A stretch of DNA of 64,000 nt from Ophiura sarsii (Eukaryota > Echinodermata > Ophiuroidea > Amphilepidida > Ophiuridae): positions 66,436,919 through 66,500,918 of the forward strand of contig CM069452.1 of the NCBI GenBank assembly GCA_035610835.1. The letters run 5' to 3'. Shown here one piece after another: positions 62,901 through 64,000 of the stretch; within the stretch, counting starts at the first letter, position 1, and each line of letters begins with the position of its first letter. The notes below the pieces were generated by a model. The model worked only from the letters and a program-made list of their open reading frames with translations. It did no database searches and was not told the origin of the DNA. Both the position numbers and the translations under genes were made by a program.

Positions 62901-64000
62901 GTCTGATTGCCCTGGATATGCAGCATGCCTGTTGCATCACCTAGGATGGTCTGAGCTGAGACAGATGGCTTATCTCCATCTGATGACCTGATCTGAAACA
63001 ACATCTAGTGAGCAAAAAAAACCCAGACATTGCGAACCTGGATAAATCTTGTACAACTTTTCTGACATCAGCAGTATTTACAACAAATTGAAGATCTAGC
63101 AGTTATTCTTCTCAAGGTCTCCCCTCTCCCCAATATAGACAGTTACATTTTGGACATGATAATTCAACTGCCATAAACTGTAAATAATATTGCATTGTAA
63201 ATTAATACTGTTTGATATCAGGGCTGTACTTAGTAACCGCCCGCACGCCCGCGGCGGGTAACTTTTGCGTTCGGGCTGGTAACTTTTCAAATAAACACGC
63301 CCGGCTGGCCGGTAAGAATGTTGCTGTTGTTAAATGAAGATTACTTGTTTGAAGGTACACCCCTGCATAGAGCACAGTGAACATGTCTACCCCAGTTGAA
63401 GACACAAATTGATAAAGTAGGCCTCTGGCTTACTAATACAGCTGTATTTTACAGATTTATTGTGGTATTTGAACAAGTTGTGCATAGCAGATTAGTGTAC
63501 TTGAACATAACACAGTACAGTCTTTATTCACAAACTTAAGTTTTTAAACCTACAGATTTCAATCTTTTCAACAGTATATTTGTGTATGAACTGAGATTTT
63601 AAAACATTAAAATATACAAAAGGATCTTCAAATTTTGAAGTGAGCATTAAACATTTCAAAACCCAGTAACATACGCAGACAATTTGCACACATCACTATT
63701 ATATAAAGTTACCTTATTTTTCAACATGAGTTCACCAAAGGCATAATCAGCAAAGTTGTGTTCCATCCTTCCGTCTCTGATGGTTCTTGGATTTCCTTCA
63801 TCAAGAATGAGTGGCTTAGGTGGTTCTACATTCTGATTGTCCAAGTACAATCTACTATACCATGTGCCATTCTCAAATTGCTCAACATATGCTGTTCCTG
63901 TCCCACCACGATCACCGTTGCCAGTGGCAGCAGCACCAAGGGCTGTGAGGGCGCCACGATATTCGTCTGCTTCAGTAATGTGGACAGCAATACGTCCCCC
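10412..64000 (-). CDS. Giant type I membrane protein gene (Gly-rich repeats, EGF, VWD, LamG, C8); 23 exons, 5' partial
   Basis: One gene fills the right five-sixths of the window. The exon chain is 64000-63713, 62992-62644, 61664-61368, 60911-54639, 54410-54256, 53368-53203, 52214-51925, 48836-45203, 44662-43785, 43293-43089, 42596-41892, 40380-40219, 39974-39874, 39652-39529, 38050-37886, 36010-35714, 35195-34883, 34360-34234, 31118-23232, 22344-21359, 20910-20813, 20344-20134, 19121-10412. Every intron is GT-AG, every phase matches its neighbour, and the sum is 32,421 nt (10,806 residues plus stop) with no internal stop. Split codons rebuild domain motifs, for example SCS|GNGKC at the exon 8/9 junction. 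Predicted topology is extracellular N-terminus, one helix, cytoplasmic tail. VWD, C8, EGF and LamG modules are known from extracellular adhesion and gel proteins; the function here is inferred as a surface or matrix adhesion protein. The start codon is outside the window. Small extra in-phase exons in large introns cannot be excluded. Confidence 0.92.
10415..11164 (-). other. Cytoplasmic tail, 250 residues, internally repeated
   Basis: Acidic, Pro/Ser/Thr-rich and probably disordered. A degenerate repeat appears as FFSPETGAEKGEPVLSSF and VLSSETVADGGEPVLSPF. It is followed by two exact copies of TPALTPNDTQLQENLDPSV. No kinase, SH2-binding NPxY or PDZ-ligand motif is obvious to me. Confidence 0.85.
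10526..10693 (-). repeat. 84-bp in-frame tandem duplication in tail coding sequence
   Basis: Two adjacent copies, 10526-10609 and 10610-10693, differ at only a few bases and duplicate 28 codons of the cytoplasmic tail. Near identity points to a recent event or to length polymorphism. Confidence 0.92.
11165..11248 (-). other. Single transmembrane helix
   Basis: About 28 hydrophobic residues beginning IPWYIILIICLIILLFF follow the last C8-like domain. They are followed by a basic stretch (KTQCFRYTLSEKKHSKESYK), which supports a type I orientation with a cytoplasmic C-terminus. Confidence 0.93.
19122..20133 (-). other. Intron 22
   Basis: GT-AG, phase 2. It is mostly AT-rich, with a more GC-rich patch near 19740-19900. 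No further feature seen. Confidence 0.85.
20134..20344 (-). CDS. Exon 22: unit 5, post-LamG linker and start of C8
   Basis: The acceptor CCCTTCTCCAG and the donor GCATAG|GTAAGT give phase 1 in and 2 out. It encodes GTKAYDGVNGIPMDLTDT, then PPSWQPSDAPVPPPDSK and NFCTDVILAGPLHR. The WxPSDAP linker recurs in units 4, 6 and 9 (WWQSDAP, WLPSDAP). Confidence 0.9.
20345..20812 (-). other. Intron 21
   Basis: GT-AG, phase 1, AT-rich. No further feature seen. Confidence 0.85.
20813..20910 (-). CDS. Exon 21: unit 5, LamG C-terminal piece
   Basis: The acceptor TTGTTTTCAG and the donor GAACAG|GTAATT give phase 2 in and 1 out. It encodes SCFDSNAIRSHWNTNALPG then LDGVWKFNEGTG, the LamG-end motif that sister units carry as LWPFDEGEG or LWKFNEGQG. 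Confidence 0.88.
20911..21358 (-). other. Intron 20
   Basis: GT-AG, phase 2, AT-rich. No further feature seen. Confidence 0.85.
21359..22344 (-). CDS. Exon 20: unit 5, second half of VWD and most of LamG
   Basis: The acceptor TTCTTTGCAG and the donor GGGGAAG|GTAAAA give phase 0 in and 2 out. It resumes the VWD at VKQIVCNIDSICLDALGILF, exactly where sister units have QIRQVPC...C. It passes FTAPGLCGPC, then LamG motifs (TTIEFLVKSCG, TILSYSSTKTLFI, GGTLAMGRWQPSG, FIGEIDELRIWG). Confidence 0.92.
22345..23231 (-). other. Intron 19 with a recent 97-bp tandem duplication
   Basis: Phase 0. Sequence 22596-22692 is repeated at 22693-22789 with about one difference. The remainder is AT-rich. Confidence 0.85.
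23232..31118 (-). CDS. Exon 19: EGF-VWD-LamG-C8 units 1-4 and start of unit 5
   Basis: A 7,887-nt exon (2,629 codons, phase 0 both sides) with acceptor TTTTCACAG and donor ATTCAA|GTAAGT. Unit starts are near 31118, 29225, 27368, 25523 and 23606, about 615-640 residues apart. In unit 1 (window coordinates): EGF pair to about 30900; VWD-like 30845-30280 (GQGHFTTFDG, LLGSCDG); LamG/pentraxin-like 30218-29500 (FFNDTG, GGILTMGQW, GFTGWIDDLKIWKR, WPLNEGQG); C8-like 29480-29270 (spaced Cys, WPAQSLC). The EGF pair reads CxCxxGYWGxxCxxxCPGG, PCxxHGxC, GWxGxDCS. VWD domains assemble extracellular multimers in mucins and tectorins. None here has the GDPH self-cleavage motif. Confidence 0.93.
31119..34233 (-). 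other. Intron 18: composite repeat landscape
   Basis: Phase 0, 3.1 kb. Contents by position: 31430-31580, GAGTTGC-type short repeats, with an inverted counterpart at 34040-34200; 31690-32000, diverged repeats of GGTCAAAGGTCATCC type; 32109-32222, a segment found inverted in intron 16; 32470-32730, two copies of about 130 bp; 33060-33585, three copies of about 160 bp containing CACGTCGTTTACGAACTGAG; 33870-33900, A, T and G homopolymers. No coding exon recognised. Confidence 0.75.
34234..34360 (-). CDS. Exon 18: bacterial-type module, C-terminal strand and linker
   Basis: The acceptor TGATATTGCAG and the donor GAGCAG|GTGGGT give phase 2 in and 0 out. It encodes RLSTETDVVTWYLAYPLSN, MRFEIMASPLFDLPCTGDE and IPEEQ. 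The VVTWYL strand is where the related bacterial module has its closing vxWxL strand. The short length and weak context lower confidence slightly, but both phases fit exons 17 and 19. Confidence 0.8.
34361..34882 (-). other. Intron 17
   Basis: GT-AG, phase 2, AT-rich. No further feature seen. Confidence 0.8.
34883..35195 (-). CDS. Exon 17: bacterial-type secreted beta module, first part
   Basis: The acceptor TACTTGACAG and the donor GTGTCAG|GTAGGT give phase 1 in and 2 out. It encodes GFAGAGHCSICC and then ECVSPEQNGTGYIAWFSYNN, LPIGADNRFE, DMGQPTKFAPGNHTNVFSV. From memory of family patterns, this resembles a roughly 100-residue module frequent in bacterial secreted and surface proteins (aFGYxN...xIPxGxxNrF...rGQPxxFxPGxxxxvFxV). 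I cannot give it a database name. Confidence 0.85.
35196..35713 (-). other. Intron 16 with C tract and inverted segment
   Basis: Phase 1. A C-rich tract at 35440-35497 is G-rich in the transcript. The segment 35319-35424 is the inverted partner of 32109-32222. Confidence 0.8.
35714..36010 (-). CDS. Exon 16: last EGF/laminin-type cysteine modules before the junction
   Basis: The acceptor CACATCTACAG and the donor AAAGCAG|GTTAGT give phase 1 in and 1 out. It encodes NCTLTGDVPQCVCEHGFDG, CERCLPRFTGDQCEHCEEGY, then a Cys-rich stretch through CDECLQGWALPDCKMCKAG. The CxxC-rich spacing is closer to laminin-type EGF than to the exon 8-15 cycle. Confidence 0.88.
36011..37885 (-). other. Intron 15 with a diverged direct repeat
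   Basis: Phase 1, 1.9 kb. Segments of about 250 bp at 36608-36858 and 36908-37150 share blocks such as CTACGGCGCTT and TTTCGGTTGTATA in the same order. No coding exon recognised. Confidence 0.75.
37886..38050 (-). CDS. Exon 15: EGF modules
   Basis: The acceptor TTCCTACAG and the donor CTCAGAG|GTAGGT give phase 1 in and 1 out. It encodes SLCEILDCPGEPDCSERGSC, VCLCNPGFTGEDCSE and LVCPGEPACNLRG. A symmetric 1-1 exon, the usual phase for shuffled EGF modules. Confidence 0.9.
38051..39528 (-). other. Intron 14 carrying a LINE fragment
   Basis: Phase 1, 1.5 kb. It contains the retrotransposon fragment at 38878-39440. The rest is AT-rich. Confidence 0.8.
38878..39440 (-). pseudogene. Non-LTR retrotransposon 3' fragment (C-terminal part of reverse transcriptase protein)
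   Basis: Sense frame with the gene shows LFNTTCITILCYGCESW, then CYRIMLNIRRIDHIP, RQLRFLGHILRLPEEEPA and GQRRTGRPRTSY. These are characteristic of the end of LINE pol proteins (YGCESW, LRFLGHILRMP, GRPR). A frameshift near 38985 separates a last piece (ASDRRAWRNLVVVYSAADG). A GAT-type microsatellite follows, as at many LINE 3' ends. 5' truncated and dead. Confidence 0.82.
39529..39652 (-). CDS. Exon 14: EGF module fragment
   Basis: The acceptor TATGTTGAAG and the donor ATACAG|GTAGGC give phase 0 in and 1 out. It encodes DPPNSGRCHCYPCYSGTSC then NIECTSRGTCHDAVCQCESG, the fourth module with PPNSG in place of PMDSG. The acceptor polypyrimidine tract is weak, but frame and motif both fit. Confidence 0.86.
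39874..39974 (-). CDS. Exon 13: EGF module fragment
   Basis: The acceptor GTCATTTACAG and the donor GAACAG|GTAAAA give phase 1 in and 0 out. It encodes PCDGDTYDPPICVNCTKGWM then GEKCEIPCTYGEQ, matching the third module of the cycle (NCxxGWMGPxCEIPC...YGxQ). Confidence 0.88.
40219..40380 (-). CDS. Exon 12: EGF modules
   Basis: The acceptor GTCCTATCAG and the donor AACAGGG|GTATGT give phase 1 in and 1 out. It encodes PDCSYRGCPGEVTNCTSHGH, CNVHDQECYCKSGWKGVGC and PDCPGTPDCNNRG. A palindromic element begins only about 40 bp upstream of its acceptor in the intron. Confidence 0.9.
40381..41891 (-). other. Intron 11
   Basis: Phase 1, 1.5 kb. It contains the palindromic element at 40421-40940 and a small inverted pair near 41248 and 41370 (GCTTACATCCAT and complement). 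No coding exon recognised. Confidence 0.8.
40421..40940. mobile_element. MITE-like palindromic element, about 520 bp
   Basis: Left arm 40421-40553 and right arm 40815-40940 are inverted copies (GTCGTACACTTTGTTTAG, ACCAAACAGGCTAGATAGAC and complements). The centre is noncoding. It ends about 40 bp from the exon 12 acceptor, so it may overlap the branch-point region. Confidence 0.78.
41892..42596 (-). CDS. Exon 11: EGF modules
   Basis: The acceptor AAATTTCAG and the donor TGGTGGG|GTAAGT give phase 1 in and 1 out. It encodes SCICDEGWLGVGCEIPDCPG, then YPMDSGMCKCTDGC, NCPGVSTPCTSHGLC, PDCPGEPDCTDHGYCNGTGD and CNACFSGPGCDRECSGYGSC. This is about one and a half cycles. Confidence 0.92.
42597..43088 (-). 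other. Intron 10
   Basis: Phase 1. It has a short repetitive patch with ACCACCGGGT repeats near 42680. Otherwise nothing. Confidence 0.8.
43089..43293 (-). CDS. Exon 10: EGF modules
   Basis: The acceptor ACTTCTATAG and the donor ATACTAG|GTAAAT give phase 0 in and 1 out. It begins IPMDSGNCSCDLC, completing the cycle started at the end of exon 9, and ends in GCPGLHNTDCSGHGTCILG. Confidence 0.9.
43294..43784 (-). other. Intron 9
   Basis: Phase 0, AT-rich. No further feature seen. Confidence 0.85.
43785..44662 (-). CDS. Exon 9: EGF cycles continued
   Basis: The acceptor TCTCTTGTAG and the donor CAACAG|GTAAGA give phase 1 in and 0 out. The junction with exon 8 rebuilds SCS|GNGKC. It encodes two more cycles (GCPGVDCSGHGTC, PDCPGEPDCLMRGEC, GCPGYGDDCTYHGEC, PDCPGTPDCNGRGDC) ending CEIPCLYGQQ, directly before the PMDSG motif. 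Confidence 0.92.
44663..45202 (-). other. Intron 8
   Basis: Phase 1, AT-rich. No further feature seen. Confidence 0.85.
45203..48836 (-). CDS. Exon 8: last Gly-rich unit and first six EGF cycles
   Basis: The acceptor TTTTCACAG lies at 48837 and the donor CTCAG|GTGAGT at 45202; phase 0 in and 1 out. Residues 1-180 of the exon product are a diverged beta segment (ANIYIRKLTGDRSGN...); 181-360 are Gly-rich (GPGRGLNCGDGGGGGSYGG..., AGTL), with more cysteines than exon 4 units. From about 47756 on, EGF-like modules begin (CSGHGIW...CHCEAGFVGSNC). They settle into a cycle of about 148 residues: CSGHG...GWRGEVCE / PGCPG...DCSGHGDCNSALHxCxC / PDCPGxPDCxxRGxCNGT...GWMGPxC / PMDSGYCxCxxCxxGxGC. EGF-like modules of this type mediate extracellular protein contacts in tenascins and teneurins. 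Six GCPG cycles are intron-free here. Confidence 0.92.
49051..51328. mobile_element. Inverted-repeat element, about 2.3 kb, carrying a minisatellite
   Basis: Arms of about 105 bp, 49051-49155 and 51224-51328, are inverted copies (CCTTCCCTTTAAAGCAAAA, GGACTAGTCCATACCCATAA and complements). A second short inverted pair lies near 49323-49358 and 51340-51375. The interior is a 116-bp minisatellite plus a C tract. No transposase frame. Confidence 0.7.
49618..50921. repeat. 116-bp minisatellite with AGGTCA half-sites, about nine copies
   Basis: The unit contains TGTTCATGTTTCTTGTCTCC, TTTGACGTCAATCGGGCAAC and GGATGACCTTTGACCTCAGA. Copies begin near 49618, 49733, 49848, 49964, 50080, 50193, 50319, 50430 and 50566. 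A different block of about 110 bp containing AACAAGCAGCTACAGTGT is then repeated twice (from about 50656 and about 50808). A run of about 32 C follows at 50947-50978. Confidence 0.92.
51925..52214 (-). CDS. Exon 7: end of Gly-rich segment and start of beta segment, unit 6
   Basis: The acceptor ATTCCACAG and the donor CTACAG|GTACCA give phase 1 in and 0 out. It encodes ANGGGSGGRIAIIQTQTDIF, matching GGAGGRIAIH of other units, then a beta-segment start (HYLEIDNLNRAEDKTCRRP...KLLRRACLKLQ). Its phase-0 end matches the exon 1/2 boundary of unit 0. Confidence 0.86.
52215..53202 (-). other. Intron 6
   Basis: Phase 1, 988 bp. No repeat or exon recognised. Confidence 0.8.
53203..53368 (-). CDS. Exon 6: Gly-rich segment of unit 6, part 2
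   Basis: The acceptor TGTTTTCTAG and the donor TTTATG|GTAAGA give phase 0 in and 1 out. It encodes TVTCDGVISANGLPGTINT, then AAGGGSGGSIVIDTGALIGH and GTIRSHGGSATVN, colinear with the AGGGSGGS...TGHG stretch of the exon 4 units. Confidence 0.88.
53369..54255 (-). other. Intron 5
   Basis: Phase 0, 887 bp, with an A-rich stretch near 53830-53960. No feature recognised. Confidence 0.8.
54256..54410 (-). CDS. Exon 5: Gly-rich segment of unit 6, part 1
   Basis: The acceptor TATTTCGTAG and the donor GGCAAG|GTGAGT give phase 1 in and 0 out. It encodes GGSTKHVIGGSTQHATGGSAYGRLFELNN followed by IGSGGGGASGGSGGGHIHLN, matching the PYGS...LGSGGG stretch of exon 4 units. The intron before it sits at the same place and phase as the intron between exons 3 and 4. 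Confidence 0.88.
54639..60911 (-). CDS. Exon 4: intronless 2,091-residue block of Gly-rich/beta tandem units
   Basis: A 6,273-nt exon (phase 1 in and out) with acceptor TTTAATGTAG and donor CTCAAG|GTAGGT. Units are marked by a GPGxG hinge starting at about 59763, 58500, 57252, 55986 and 54699, so the repeat length is 416-429 residues. Each unit has a Gly-rich part (GAGHGG, PYGS, LGSGGG, AGGGSGGS, TGHG, GGAGGRIAIH) and a beta-rich part (EFDEMELTG, HKFIGDRTGQLHLRxNQ, ESxxNKTxAPCSYxID, GAEIxLP, TGVHxLYIE, STAQTA, PGNFSF, VKYQGELYMN). There are many N-X-S/T sites and few cysteines. The alternating strands suggest a beta-helix-like rod, which is inference. I do not recognise a named family. Confidence 0.92.
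60912..61367 (-). other. Intron 3
   Basis: Phase 1, AT-rich. No further feature seen. Confidence 0.85.
61368..61664 (-). CDS. Exon 3: end of beta segment and first GPGAG linker
   Basis: The acceptor TTTTTTGTAG and the donor CAACAG|GTAAAA give phase 1 in and 1 out. It encodes GKIRLGVLNLEAMSLLTYPN... then SARGPGAGEGDSPGGSVGDRG and GAGHGGFGG, the conserved hinge that starts each Gly-rich segment. It joins in frame to exon 4 as TTG|FGYGS. Confidence 0.88.
61665..62643 (-). other. Intron 2 carrying an antisense LINE fragment
   Basis: Phase 1, 979 bp. Most of the upstream two-thirds is the retrotransposon fragment at 61940-62625, which ends close to the exon 2 donor. Confidence 0.8.
61940..62625 (+). 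pseudogene. Degenerate non-LTR retrotransposon fragment (reverse transcriptase C-terminal region)
   Basis: Read on the plus strand across frameshifts, motifs appear in the order of a CR1/L2/Jockey-like LINE: DIRHWMIENKLRLNKDR, LGVVFDHQM, KRLQKLQNRCARSI, PLLSQLHWLPVNERIVFKTL, VYKSLKGLSPQYM, VPRTKKDAGDSALSVAAP. Several stops and frame changes make it non-functional. It lies opposite to the host gene. Confidence 0.8.
62644..62992 (-). CDS. Exon 2: beta-rich segment of unit 0
   Basis: The acceptor TTGTTTCAG precedes IRSSDGDKPSVSAQTILGD. The exon ends ...EEPTLG at TTAG|GTAAGT, phase 0 in and 1 out. It aligns with the repeated beta segment of exon 4: GDATGMLHIQGNQTFYVEY matches GDRTGQLHLRNNQTVYVEV, and the segment includes a LSGVYNLTVAE strand like TGVHDLYIED. 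The usual APCSY cysteine core is replaced by LPPVNFQVDQYGE, so unit 0 lacks that cysteine. Confidence 0.88.
62993..63712 (-). other. Intron 1 of window
   Basis: Phase 0, 720 bp. A GC-rich patch near 63236-63320 (GCCCGCACGCCCGCGGC) stands out. No exon recognised. Confidence 0.8.
63713..64000 (-). CDS. Exon 1 of window (5' cut by edge): end of Gly-rich segment and start of beta segment, unit 0
   Basis: Open from the window edge in frame with base 64000 as first codon position. It encodes GGRIAVHITEADEY..., the tail of a Gly-rich segment, then ...YLDNQNVEPP...FGELMLKNK, the start of the beta-rich segment. The donor AAG|GTAACT closes it in phase 0. The exon continues upstream beyond the window. 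Confidence 0.85.

Larger units (their letters stand above)
47757..64000 (-). other. Protein repeat array 1: Gly-rich plus beta-rich units (unit 0 to unit 7)
   Basis: About seven units span exons 1-8. The order within a unit is constant: GPGxG hinge, GAGHGG, PYGS, LGSGGG, GGGSGGSxxI, TGHGxIxxxGG, GGxGGRIxIH, AGTxY, then the beta part. Units 1-5 are in intronless exon 4; units 0 and 6 are split over small exons; unit 7 is divergent. Extended glycine loops between short strands suggest a long rod. This fold guess is inference. Confidence 0.88.

Overview
The window reads as genomic DNA of a marine invertebrate animal. Evidence: GT-AG introns, long AT-rich noncoding DNA full of minisatellites, fragments of two non-LTR retrotransposons, a tRNA-derived SINE and inverted-repeat transposons, and a metazoan mosaic cell-surface protein. 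An invertebrate deuterostome (echinoderm or hemichordate) is my best guess from repeat style and domain mix. This is inference; no marker in the window fixes the phylum.

From the right edge down to 10412, on the minus strand, there is a single giant gene. I joined 23 exons by consensus splice sites and checked intron phase at every junction. The joined coding length is 32,421 nt, an exact multiple of three, and it ends at one stop codon. The part in the window encodes 10,806 residues. The 5' end, including start codon, signal peptide and promoter, lies beyond base 64000. I know of no named gene with this architecture.

Protein layout, N to C: (1) 64000-47757, tandem units of about 420 residues, each a Gly-rich segment plus a beta-rich segment; (2) 47756-35714, a long EGF-like array built from a repeating four-module cycle; (3) 35195-34234, a module resembling one common in bacterial secreted proteins; (4) 31118-11272, nine tandem units of EGF pair, VWD-like, LamG/pentraxin-like and C8-like domains; (5) 11248-11165, one transmembrane helix; (6) 11164-10415, a 250-residue acidic Pro/Ser/Thr-rich cytoplasmic tail. 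This predicts a very long type I membrane protein, rich in disulfides and N-glycosylation sites, for adhesion or surface-coat roles.

Four exons are huge (6.3, 3.6, 7.9 and 8.7 kb) and hold most repeat units without introns. The same kinds of unit at array edges, and one in the middle of the C-terminal array, are split by introns. This suggests tandem expansion of intron-free units inside an older, intron-rich gene.

The first 10.4 kb is noncoding downstream DNA: a 40-bp-arm palindromic element, a roughly 6.5-kb structure with arms near 0.95 kb carrying a SINE split by a Harbinger-like element, a satellite of about 210 bp, and a 55-bp minisatellite that starts about 30 bp after the stop codon. 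Large introns hold further inverted-repeat elements, retrotransposon fragments and a 116-bp minisatellite rich in AGGTCA half-sites.
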